A DNA stretch of 64,000 nt, taken from the NCBI GenBank assembly GCA_013339895.1, contig JABACO010000020.1:7863352-7927351 (forward strand), in the 5' to 3' direction. The translations under genes were made by a program, and so were the position numbers. Under the pieces are notes generated by a model that worked only from the letters and a program-made list of their open reading frames with translations, was not told the origin of the DNA and did no database searches. Origin of the DNA: Ephydatia muelleri (taxonomy: Eukaryota > Porifera > Demospongiae > Spongillida > Spongillidae). This document shows positions 22,503 through 32,738 of the stretch, one piece after another. Position 1 is the first letter of the stretch; the number at the start of each line of letters is the position of its first letter.

Positions 22503-24271
22503 TGGCTGTCCAGACAGTGGTTCACAGATAAAGGGTACTGTGTGCAGAGATAGTTCCAGATCTGTTCCAGATCTGTTCCAGACTTCGTCTTCAGCAAAAG
22601 TTTTACAATGTCACAATTTTGAACCTTCTCCGTCTCTGTCCCGAAGGTCTTGATGGCTACAGCTATTGACTGTTCTGCCGATAGCTTCAGTATTTCCTGC
22701 AGCTTGGCTGATACGTAGAACTTCTGGCTGCCACTGTCGAGGATCAATCTAACTTTCTGTGGTCGGGTTGGCCTTTCCCTCGAGTATGCCATCGTAGTAG
22801 CTGTCTGGAGTAGCACTGGAGTTCTCATGTCAACGTACAGGGATACTGACGATGTTCCAGTCTTAGCTGTGAGTGGAGTCCCTTGCTGCAACTGAGATGA
22901 AGACGAAGATGGTACAGGACTTGTTGAGCCTTGTGGGTTTCTGGTTGAACCACAGATAGAGGTGTGATGTCTTCCACGACAGCTAGCACATCTGGTGGAA
23001 GATCTGCAGTCCTTTCCCATGTGCCCCTTCCTAAGGCATATAAAGCATCTTCCAGTTTTCAACAGGATTTGTCTCCGTGCATCTGGGTTTGTCACAGTTT
23101 TGCAATAGCAACTGAACGAAGCATTAGTTGCAACTAGGACTGCAGCTGTCGGGTGGTCATGACTCTTCCTCGTTTGTATCTGCGTGTTGTGACCACTTGA
23201 GTTCATGCTTGCTCTTTCTCTTGCCTCCAGCTCCTTCTCAATGATTTCCATCATCTGGTCTAGGTTCCACGAGTCTGATCCTACTTGCTTGCTGACAATG
23301 ATACACAATTCTTGTGGGAGGCGCTTCATCACAATAGGGGATAGCAGACTACCATAGGACTCAGAGGACACACCTAATGATCTCAAGTTTCTTACATGCC
23401 CTTCAACCTGGTCATATAGATGACGAAGTTTCTTCAGGTCCCGCATTGAGAAGACTGGCTCAAGCTCAAGTAACAAGTCCATATGTCTATTCACCACCTG
23501 TTGTTTGTTGCCAAATCTTCGTTTGAGGATGGCTATTGCTTCTGAGTAGTTGGACGCGGTCAAAGAGAGCCCCGAAATGGAATCTGCTGCCGAACCCTCT
23601 AGCAGCGAGTGCAAGTGGTTAAATTTGTCTATGTCAGATAGTTCCAGGTTTGTATGTATCGAAGATTCAAACATATCCCAAAAGGTAGCCCACTGAATCA
23701 GACTGCCATCAAAACGTTTCAGTATCACCTTTGGCACTCGGGCCGCAGATACAGGCACAACTGGTGGGTTTGGCAATACAGATGGAGGCTGCACTGGAAC
23801 CGAATGTGAACCGCTACTGGTTGATGGCCTGTTGCCTTCAGGGATTGCTAAAACTCCATTATTTGCAGCGCTACTTGAGGCTTGTACCGGCGCTACCTGT
23901 TCCTGCGTAGTTGCAGTCGTATCACGCAAGGTCGCTGGTTGCGGTGCATTCATACGCTCCAAATCGGCGATCATTACCTCCAGAGTAACTATGGCTTGCT
24001 CCATCCTTTCGTGGTAGATGTCGGTTTGTTTGATCTCTTCTTTGATCTCATCCTCTTCCTCCGTAAACTTTAGGATATCTTCGTCGAGCTGCGAAACGGT
24101 CTTTAGTTTGTCCTTTAACGTTTGAATCATTCTACTTAGCGTTGGAATGTTCAATTCCTCGGATCCAGATGACGACTTGGACATGGATTGGACTTGTGAG
24201 ATCAGACGCGCCGCAGAGGATCTATGTCCTGCTCGGATTCGCCTCTTTTTTGTTCCTTCCTGTTCAGACAT
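22487..24271 (-). CDS. BEL/Pao Gag with zinc knuckle and protease-like end (left-arm copy)
   Basis: Mirror of 50526-52310 with an identical 594-residue translation. Its start codon lies 16 bp after the primer-binding site. Confidence 0.92.
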   Translation of the reverse strand: MSEQEGTKKRRIRAGHRSSAARLISQVQSMSKSSSGSEELNIPTLSRMIQTLKDKLKTVSQLDEDILKFTEEEDEIKEEIKQTDIYHERMEQAIVTLEVMIADLERMNAPQPATLRDTTATTQEQVAPVQASSSAANNGVLAIPEGNRPSTSSGSHSVPVQPPSVLPNPPVVPVSAARVPKVILKRFDGSLIQWATFWDMFESSIHTNLELSDIDKFNHLHSLLEGSAADSISGLSLTASNYSEAIAILKRRFGNKQQVVNRHMDLLLELEPVFSMRDLKKLRHLYDQVEGHVRNLRSLGVSSESYGSLLSPIVMKRLPQELCIIVSKQVGSDSWNLDQMMEIIEKELEARERASMNSSGHNTQIQTRKSHDHPTAAVLVATNASFSCYCKTVTNPDARRQILLKTGRCFICLRKGHMGKDCRSSTRCASCRGRHHTSICGSTRNPQGSTSPVPSSSSSQLQQGTPLTAKTGTSSVSLYVDMRTPVLLQTATTMAYSRERPTRPQKVRLILDSGSQKFYVSAKLQEILKLSAEQSIAVAIKTFGTETEKVQNCDIVKLLLKTKSGTDLEQIWNYLCTQYPLSVNHCLDSQWKWL

Positions 24272-24302
24272 ATTTCAGGTTGATTCCCGGCTCGAAGGAC
24301 CA

Positions 24303-24422
24303 TGTGTAAAACTACAGTGGAATGTGATTTCTCTAGATCCTATCGCTAGCGTGCGCGATGACCTCTCTCTCTAATGTCACTCAATCACGTGCGCGTACAA
24401 TAACTAACACGAATGATTGACA
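24303..24422 (-). repeat. BEL 5' LTR (left arm)
   Basis: 120 bp on the minus strand, TGTCAATC...TTACACA, followed at once by the primer-binding site TGGTCCTTCGAGCCGG (24302-24287). Confidence 0.92.
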
Positions 24423-24918
24423 TATATTAAAGGAGGAGACGCCACGTAAATAGTTGCGCAGGCCGTGCTCAAACTCCCGTATAAAAGGCGCTTGGATCCA
24501 ACCGGAAATCACGTGAGCTCAACATCCTCAGAATGGCGTAGTTTTGTAAGCTGTTAGGATTCTCACCCACACTTGCTGGCTACATCGTTTTTACGTTGTT
24601 AAGACGGGCAGATCAAGTACTTCTTAGTACTCTATCGCGCGCGTTTATTTGTTCTCGAAACAGACTCGCATTGTGTTTCAGTTTATACTGGAGAGTGCAT
24701 TGATAACTGTTACAAGCTCTGCGAGGCTTTACGTGAGTTTCAAAGGTGAGCGTGGCTGCATGAGCATTTGCGTGAGCAAAAAAAAATATGAGCATTTGCG
24801 TGAGCAAACAAAGCAATAAAATGGAGAAAACTTTTGAAACCCCTGATTCCAGCTGTCTCGAAATCAAAAACCACATCTCCGCGTGCTGAAATTTTTAGCA
24901 GGAGGTTTTCTGTGAAAT

Positions 24919-25829
24919 ATGTCTTCCGAACCTAGCGCCGTTCCTAGAATAAAGGTAAGGTTATGTTGTCAGGCACACGATTCAGCAAAACGAATTAGTC
25001 AAATAAGTAACACAGGTAATATAGAGCAATGCAATTAGTAAACAAGCCAGTACTGTACATATATAGACATACACAAGCCAGAATCAGCCACATCCCTACT
25101 CATCTGTAGTTCAATTGTACCAGCTAGTGATCGACCACATTCCTACACACTCATTTATGCAAGGTTGTGGTTGAATGTACCACTGGATGCCTGCCTGCGA
25201 CCTTTGTGGCTGACCTAAGACAAGTCATAGACCATCACAACGCAGGAGGGGTGGATAATGTATGCATAGAAATAACATGCCAAGATACCTGTCAAGTGCC
25301 AGCCACCAACTCCAGTTGTAGAGGGCTCCAAGATATGTTACAAATGCCAGCCAGTTCAGAAACTTGTACAGTGCAGTGCCCACGAGGTAAATTGCTTGGT
25401 TGTCATAGAAACAATACCCCATTTATACACTTTGTGGGCTTCCTACATCAGGTTACTCAGGAGGACGACCCACCAGTGCTGAATGGTACTCCTAATGAAC
25501 CTTGTTGTCCACACTGCCTGTTTGGGCCTTGCATAATCCGTCGGCCACCTGTGTTCCTCACTGGGAGAGCTGTCCCATCCTTAGCCAATGACAGAAAGTG
25601 GTACAAACTTTACCAGCAATTCTGGAAGCTTGTGAAAGACCTGGGGTTGTGGGACCACCCAACATACCTGGCGAGGAAGGGATTGGTGACGCACCCATTG
25701 GACAGAAGAGAGATAATGCCAAAATGTGTACAAAATGTGAATGATCCAACCTTCGTATTAGAAAACGTACTTTGCTACATAGGAAATCAGAAGCAGGTAT
25801 CCAAATCCAGTGGGCATTCCTTACACTAA
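24919..25829 (+). CDS. Cys-rich transposon accessory protein, CPHC...RREIMPKC family (left-arm copy)
   Basis: A short first exon (24919-24954, MSSEPSAVPRIK) ends at a donor (AAG|GTAAGG). A second exon opens after GCAAG at 25163 with VVVECTTGCLPATFVADLRQ in phase. The continuous frame runs to the stop at 25827-25829. Visible blocks are a Cys-rich N-terminal part (CIEITCQDTCQVPATNSSC, CTVQCPRG), then EPCCPHCLFGPC with RRPPVFLTGRAVPSLANDRK, then WYKLYQQFWKLVKDLGLW and DRREIMPKC. I recall the second half from many cnidarian and sponge transposon-linked proteins. It converges with the 14-exon gene downstream on the opposite strand. A role as DNA-binding partner of the transposase is inferred. Confidence 0.65.
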
Positions 25830-26210
25830 CTACAGATCATCATTTTTGTAACAGTATTGTATGTGTTGCTGACCAGTACCTCTGACTCATGAATGTGTGT
25901 GTATTCATATTGCTGCCTGTTCATTTGATATCCCATTATGCACAGATAGCACGAGGGGGCATTCATCCATGCTATGGGAAAGTTGTGGAAATGAATGAAC
26001 TGAATGGTTTCCAATACTGTTTTAGCTGAAATAGCTCAATCAATATAGAAAACATGTACATATGCTTTCCTACAGTATTTCATGCAGATGAGAGATACGA
26101 CTTTGCCAAGCCTTATCAATCCCATGTTTAGGCTTACAAAGGGCATCACTAGTAGCCTCCAGTCCATTCAAGACACACATTCACCAAGTTCCAAGTGTCT
26201 ATGTGCAGGC

Positions 26211-26335
26211 TTCGAGGTTGTCCTCAGGCAGGTCATGGACCACCACAACGTGGAAGGATGCACATGTAGTTTAGTAGTCACACAAGTCCATCAAGTGCCA
26301 GCTGCAGCCATGGTTCAAGATCTGCAAGGAAAATG
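26211..26335 (+). pseudogene. Partial duplicate exon of the Cys-rich accessory gene
   Basis: FEVVLRQVMDHHNVEG and the following HQVPAAAMVQDLQGK parallel FVADLRQVIDHHNAGG and CQVPATNSSCRGLQD of the gene just upstream, with internal deletions. It looks like an old tandem exon duplication that has decayed. Confidence 0.6.
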
Positions 26336-26552
26336 AGACGAAATTCATTTGCTTTCATAATGTACATACATCATTGGCTGTCAGATGCAGATCTGACAAA
26401 GTAAATCTGTTGTTCGTACTGGTAGTTCTAAAAAGAACTGTTTTGAGATAAAGACAGGGATATCAATTCAGAAAATGAGACCTGTGGCTGACAAAAGACA
26501 TCTGGGCATAAAAATTATGTAAATATAGTAAATCACCTACAGCCACAGAACT

Positions 26553-29075
26553 TCAGTTATCTTCTTCCTCGTCATCCCCACCGTCCTCTGAACAAACATA
26601 GTCATCATCCTCACGTGCACTGTCCACATAGTCTCCATCATACATAGCTGCATCATATGGCAACACCATCTCATCATCATCTTCATCATCCTGAAGTATC
26701 CTAAAAAGTACTTGTCTTACAACAATTATTAGGCATCACTGATCGTCACATACTGTTGAGACGTGATGTTCCTGAGAACGTACATACTCCAGATGTTGTT
26801 TACAAAACGATATGTTTTCTTGACCAACACATTGTATGTGGAGTGATGGTCTGGTCGGCGAACATCTGTGTATTCGTGGTGACTTGTTGCCATCCTTTGA
26901 CAGTTTTCATTCTGATCGATGTGGTTGCATAATCTCATCACACATACAGAACAAGCAGAACACTCACCCAATCCATCACAGCCAAGTTCATACGCATTTC
27001 AAATGTCTTGGTGTGGAAGTGAATTCTCTTTGGGAGGTAGGTGAGCAGTTGATGGTTAGTAGGTATCCCGACACTGGAAGAACACAAATATGTATATTCA
27101 CACGATATGTTGTTCATGTTACATACCAGATGGCAGGAATCAGCGTTTTTGTAGATGAGGGTTTTTCGTAGTGCAGCCTCATATGCACTAATGGCTGCCG
27201 GCATAGTGAGAGGCTTCCTTTTTGGAACGTAACCTGGCTGTTGACAGGGACTCTCAGAAGAGCAACTTTGGTGATCACCCTGAATCACAGACAGGGATGC
27301 ATATCACGTATGGAATGCACTAATGCACATAAAAGACACACAATCACACACATTCACATCACATACACAGACATACACACATGCACACCCACCCACTATG
27401 TAAATACAAACCTGAAAGTGCTTGCTGATGTTCATGATCATTGCACGTAGACGGACAGGGTTGCCATCATGCACCAATACAAGTGCACCTTGGTGCACCT
27501 TGCTGAATCAATATGTCCAAAAAGTACATACCCTTATCAGAAAGTTCAGTGAACCACGTCCTACCCTTGTACGGACCGTACCGGCACAGATACGACGCAG
27601 CTGCTTCGCCACATTCTTAGTGCCTGCAATAACTCCAATCAATTCACCAATGAAAACCTATAGATACCTTACCATGCCAAGTGTCGTAGGAATTGACCAT
27701 CCCGAGTTGTCGTACATACAGCTTTATAGTAGCCTGGTAGTCATGGGCTACCTCTGTGATGTTTAACCCTTTGTTAGAAAGAAAATGTGAAATTGTAAAA
27801 AGTTGGGACACAAGAGCAAACCTCGGGCAATAACTTGAGGCAAGACGATCTTAGTGCATGCCACTTCCCTGGTCTGAGCAACTCTGTCCTGCTGTCGGGA
27901 AAGAGTGGAAATTCCAACAATCCTGTGTGTACTGAAATGGACGATACGCTGATAAACACGGGCATTTAGAACTTATGTGCATACCTTCCAGCCAGACAAG
28001 GTACCGTTGAGTGGTATGCATTTGACGTAGAATCGTGACGTGCATCAGTTATAACCCACTATATTGTAAATATATAATTAAACTTTTTTTTTTGTGGCAC
28101 TCTAACCTCTCCACTTGTAGCATGGTGAGGGCTTTCCTTCACAAGTTCAACAGCAGCTTTCATGGACTCTTCTGCTACATCTGCCACCACTTGCTGGTAA
28201 AGTTGGTTTAGATAAACTGAATGAACATGGATTAGAACAGGATGTAAAATAATATAAATCAATCATCTCAGCCCCCACCTGAACTGATGTATTTCTGCTT
28301 CACTACACCCATACCAGCAAATAAAGCAAAATTCATGTACTGGCGAGGCAACATGCCAGCACAGGTGAAAGCATGGACCAGTCTGCAAAAAGAATCACAT
28401 TTACATTGATATTACTAAATCCAAATGGTACTCTTACTTCTGATTAGCAAGGTAATGACCAGCCAGCACTCTGGAACTAGCCCAAACACGTGACTGCTTG
28501 CAGTGTGGGCAAACAAACTGGACCCTAGCTACATGTCCCCTCTAAGTGAGTAGTAAATGAGTTTTATACAGAGAATTGAACAGAATTACTTACGGTACTC
28601 ATACCTTTATGAAAGAAGCTATAGTCCAAGATGGGTTGGAGAGACAGCCACACTGCTGGACAAGGCCCGAACAAAGACTCTTGAAGGTCTTACGCTCGAC
28701 CACAAAGAGGTCTTGGTCACTGGCGTCTTCGTCTCCCGTATAGATCCCTAAGTTAGTAAACCCAATTTTGTATAACCGAACGTACATGTATATATCCATC
28801 CAACTAACCTGCAGAATCCAACATCATTTCATTCCTAGAATAGGATGTTCTGCTATTTGAGGCCTGAACATTCTCGGGTTGTGTCAATACACGGTCCAGC
28901 AAAGTACTCAACACGCTGATAGTAGCGTTGATTTCCGCTTGCAACCGGGTGCAAGTAGTTGCTTCGCTGCCTCAAATCTACGCAGAAAAGTTTCCTTTTC
29001 CTCTTGAGAGGAAAAGGACCCTTGCAGATGCAGTCTAAACCTAGAGTACGTATCTTCTGGTGAAGAGGTCGCCAT
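26553..29075 (-). pseudogene. 14-exon transposase-like gene (left-arm copy)
   Basis: Mirror of 45722-48244. The first exon begins at 29075 and the acidic last exon ends at 26553. Splice sites and frame breaks mirror the right-arm copy. Confidence 0.78.
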
Positions 29076-29307
29076 TATACGAACATGTGATCCAGTTTGT
29101 TAACTTAGTGTTATTAACTTCAGAAATGGTATTGATGCATGAAATGGCATTCAAAACATGCATGCGTGCTTGAACTTGTACGCTGTAACTGTTGTTGCCA
29201 AGCCTGTAGCTCTATGTATATGAAGCCACCATTTTTAATCTAAAACAGCCGCACGGCCGGTTGAAATTTTTGGATCCAAGCTCCTTTTATACGGCAACTC
29301 CTGCTTT

Positions 29308-29600
29308 AAGTGAAAGTGTACATATCTATAAGGAGAATTGAAAATTTACATTAGTTAATATTGTGTAAAAAAAGAGGGCCCAATTGAAGGAGAATGACCC
29401 GGTTCCCCCCCTGCCTCCCCCCCCCCCCCCCCCTCCCCTTCTCCCCCGTTCGATGCTTGAGTTCCGCCTGTTCTAGTTATGGTACTTATTAAAATGCATT
29501 AGGCCCGAAGGTGTCTCGCTTTTCTTATTTGGCCCGCTAAACGCGAGGGGGACCTGACGGACTTCCCTCCCCCCCGCCTAACTTCCTGGCTACGGGCCTG
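29308..29600 (-). repeat. Terminal inverted repeat, inner end (left arm), with G/C-rich insert
   Basis: On the minus strand the outermost CAGGCCCGTAGCCAGG (29600-29585) and the inner 90-bp block (29403-29308) match the other end. About 180 bp of G-rich sequence between them are absent from the other end. The insert includes a C-run (29405-29439 on plus) whose length differs by one between palindrome arms. Confidence 0.8.
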
Positions 29601-29605
29601 CTTAT

Positions 29606-30395
29606 ATGTACTAACGCTCCGGTATGTTACAGTTACACAACCATTTAGCCTATTACGGACGTAGCTATGTCAATCATGTTCGTGTCACATTCATGCTAAC
29701 CTAGGACTCTGAGACTTGCAAGATGCTTCCGTAAGAAGACTGGTTGGTTGTCATACCCAGGCACTCCTGTGTCGATTCTATGAGTGGCAAACTCCTCTGT
29801 GTAATCGCCACCTTCGTCTTTGCAACATATAATCCCAATCAGTGCCCACTCTTACAAGAGGTCATGCTAAGTCAGTACTGGTCATTAATACAACATCAAA
29901 AAACAACCAGGTCTGGGCACGACTGACTGACGATAGGGTGGCACGTGGTAGGCACATTGAAAGTGGAGTGTATCTCACTAACCATTCAAGGGAAGGGCGA
30001 TTTGAAGGCCCTAAGCTCTGAAAAAATAAATGATAAATAAGTGCATTGATTACTCTCATGTACTCCGTGAGCAGGTAAGGAAAATATCATTTGGTTTGGA
30101 AACTATTGATGACTGAATAAGGAAATGAAAACAAATGAATGGACATTGGAAACCTTGCATAATTAATGTAGAAGTGCGGATATAGGTACTTAAGTTGCGA
30201 AAAACTACACAAAATATGTCAACTAGTCCCCACATTGCAAATCCGAGAGCAGCTAGTCAATATTTGGGTTTTTTCTGCAGTTAGCTGCAGTTTTCTGAAT
30301 GCGTCCATACATTTTCTATGGACATTGAATTACACAATGACCGAATACCGCGTAATCCTTTTGACCACCAATTTCTCGATATGAAGACATGCGAG
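29606..30395. other. Non-coding stretch (left arm)
   Basis: No gene recognised between the DNA transposon and the gypsy tail. The last 100 bp may already be eroded gypsy sequence. Confidence 0.5.
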
Positions 30396-30842
30396 CAAGG
30401 AAGACCCAGTGGATGAGGGGACACTATCTGGATCAACTAACAGATTGATCTAGAATCGTGGAGGTCGATGGAAGGTTACTGCATAGAAACAGGCAGTTTC
30501 TAAAACCAACGCCCAATGCCCCTCAGGTGCGATTGGAGGAAGTTTGCCGGGCACCAGCTTCTGAGCCGCTGTCGTCCTGGGAATCTAGGTCCGTGCCACC
30601 CGAAGCAGCGGCACCTAGTAGTCCCGATCAGTCCCAAGCGAGTCCCATATAGTGCAGGAGGCGGAACGTGAGAAGGAGATCCCGAAGGGGAACACGGTTA
30701 CATCTGCAGTACAGCAAGAAATGCAGCCCGAACTAGAAGTACAGTCAGTGTGTTTCCAGAATCCTGTGGGGTGACAACTACAACCCGATGTGGGCGGATC
30801 GCTCGGAAGCCGGCTCGCTACCAGGGCTTTATGGAACGCTAG
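30396..30842 (+). pseudogene. Gypsy pol C-terminal tail (left-arm copy)
   Basis: The segment reads EVDGRLLHRNRQFLKPT, a proline/serine-rich stretch, and in another frame TRCGRIARKPARYQGFMER before a stop at 30840-30842. Both motifs are typical of the extreme C-terminus of Ty3/gypsy polyproteins. A purine tract (GGGGAGGGGATG, 30870-30881) follows. A TGTTTGGGGTG start near 30880 and a TATATAAAA box near 31112 suggest a degraded LTR, but its far end is not resolved. Confidence 0.6.
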
Positions 30843-32008
30843 TTGCCAGAACTCATGTTGTTTTATTTAGGGGAGGGGATGTTTGGGGTGTTATGGTGGG
30901 CGGGTCGATGTGACAGGGGATTGTGTGATATACTCGTACGGTGTGGGATGTTTTATTGCTGATTTGCTGACTAGAGAAAGGATATCTTTCGGCATCCAAG
31001 CACCCGAGCCTTGATTACGCGCCGTACGTGAAACACCTCTCACGTGATTTGATGCTGGGCACTGTCTTTATATGGTCTGTCCCTGTCGCTGTGCTTGTCC
31101 GCTTCATATTCTATATAAAACGATGGCATTTACAAATTTGGATACGTACGCAAGCATATGGAAAAGTAGCAACTGAAAAAGAACGCTTCCCAGCTGTCAT
31201 ACTCATAGCGCCATCACGTGGTCGAATATAAACGTTATCACTTACAGTAGGCCTTACTTATACACTTAGCCTTCAGTAATTCCTTAGTTTTTTTCTGAAA
31301 CAGACACGTAGTTACGTATAATGTCCATCGGGTAGACCTATAGGACTACTCCGTGTTTGACAGAGTTAGACAGTAAAGCTCTGTATTAGTAACCCGATGA
31401 AGTCCCAGCTCCTACGTACGTATCGATCCAAAACATGCATTCTAAGGCCCAAACAAAGAACACACCAAATTTACGTGCAGTCGAGTTCCAACGCGGCCAG
31501 AACTAAACGCTGCCACCAGAGCGGTTTTTAATCTTTCAATGCTCTAGGTACCCTAATGACCAAAAGTGTCCCAGGAAGCCAAGGAGAGAAGCCTATGGGC
31601 ATGAAGATGTTGTACAAAGTTGCCATGATCATGTTAGCATCATGTGAAATGATGGGAAAAACACCTTCCTATCTTCGATCCCGAGCAACAAGAACAATAG
31701 TGATGAAACATCATTATAAAAAAGCAATTTTCCACACATCTCTATATGGAGTATGTACTAATTCTTATGAGGAAGCTAGTAGTAGGGGCTAAAAATTACA
31801 TCAGCCCGGCAGAGTGATACTATCTATCATGGAACTCCTGGGAACTTTACTAGCGGCTTACTCTGATTTATGGTATTCAGAGAATGAACATTTTAATGGA
31901 CGCGTGCGCGGGAAATGTGACGGACATTTACAAAATTGGCCAGAAATTGTTAATGAACGTCCGAAATTTCAGTCTCGCAATGCACACACACACACACACA
32001 TGCACACA

Positions 32009-32084
<76 letters not shown>

Positions 32085-32738
32085 CACTGTCTGTCCCTCT
32101 GAATCTGCATCCGCTATTCTGTTGAACAGCTCATGAGGCAACTGATCCTTATTTTTGTACCTTAGTATACCCTGATTGTACAACGTGCATGCAAACAGTT
32201 AGGAAAGATTGCTGCTCAAATTTCAAGATTGCATTGGCTATTTATTGCCAATGCAAGCTTGAAATTGCATGGCCGGTTTATATATATAACCGGCCACGTT
32301 TTAAAATATATAATGAGCATGTTTGTGCATGGATCGATCGCATTCGAAGCGGTATACTCCCTCGCATGCAAGATGATGTCAGTAAGCAGCCGCATAATGC
32401 ACACGTTTATACATAGTTTTATACACTACAAAAGTATACAATACGCGGTTTACGCCGTGTCGGCCTAACTACTGATGTATGCAAACGGCAAATACGATCA
32501 ACTAGTTGTCCACGTTCATCCCCTCCTCTTCGTTATTCATGTTCATCCCATCTTCATGGAGGAGCTGCGCTGTGATGTATGCAATTGTGTGATATATAAT
32601 ATACAACGATCAGCACATGTATGATCTTTGCAGCCTCAATTGCGTGCTATAGTAATTGTTGTAATTAATTAACGTGTGGAGCGTATGTATTGTACGCGCA
32701 CGTAAATCATAATTTAATCATTAACATAAAGGCCTTAC
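30843..32738. other. Possible gypsy LTR remnant, microsatellite and non-coding DNA (left arm)
   Basis: It contains the putative LTR start near 30880, a CA-repeat (31983-32090) and AT-rich DNA with the inverted pair near 32220-32290 (GATTGCATTGGCTATTTATT and its reverse). No coding gene is recognised. Confidence 0.5.
31983..32090. repeat. (CA)n microsatellite (left arm)
   Basis: About 108 bp of CA with a few ATG and CGCG interruptions. The right-arm partner (42709-42824) has a different length, which shifts the pairing sum by two. Confidence 0.95.

Larger units (their letters stand above)
18485..24422 (-). mobile_element. BEL/Pao LTR retrotransposon (left-arm copy)
   Basis: A 5,938-bp element on the minus strand, flanked by TATAT at 18480-18484 and 24423-24427. 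Its order is 5' LTR (24303-24422), tRNA-Tyr-type primer site (24287-24302), gag (24271-22487), pol in several frames (22502-18656), purine tract (18609-18617) and 3' LTR (18485-18608). It is nested inside the CAGGCCC transposon. All stops and shifts match the right-arm copy. Confidence 0.95.
16585..29600. mobile_element. Large multi-gene DNA transposon with CAGGCCC termini (left-arm copy)
   Basis: The element runs from CAGGCCCATAGCCAGG (16585) to the reverse complement of CAGGCCCGTAGCCAGG (ends 29600). CTTAT is directly repeated at 16580-16584 and 29601-29605, a clean 5-bp target duplication. The 13,016 bp include a nested BEL element (18485-24422), so the unit itself is about 7.1 kb. Cargo on this arm: truncated third protein (minus, 17162-17791), Cys-rich accessory gene (plus, 24919-25829) and 14-exon transposase-like gene (minus, 26553-29075). 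I cannot assign a named superfamily. A 5-bp duplication with CAGG termini could suit some hAT groups, but the proteins do not look like hAT. Confidence 0.85.

Noticed and set aside
18485..24422. Active BEL element
   Set aside because: Structure is complete, but pol has two frameshifts or overlaps and two in-frame stops, and the LTRs are well diverged.
16585..29600. Polinton/Maverick or giant-virus-like element
   Set aside because: The size fits, but no DNA polymerase B, capsid, protease or packaging ATPase is present. Much of the length is a nested BEL element, and the target duplication is 5 bp.
30880..31250. Complete gypsy LTR after the pol tail
   Set aside because: A purine tract, TG start and TATA-like box are present, but no matching second LTR or clear CA end can be found, so it is only mentioned as possible.
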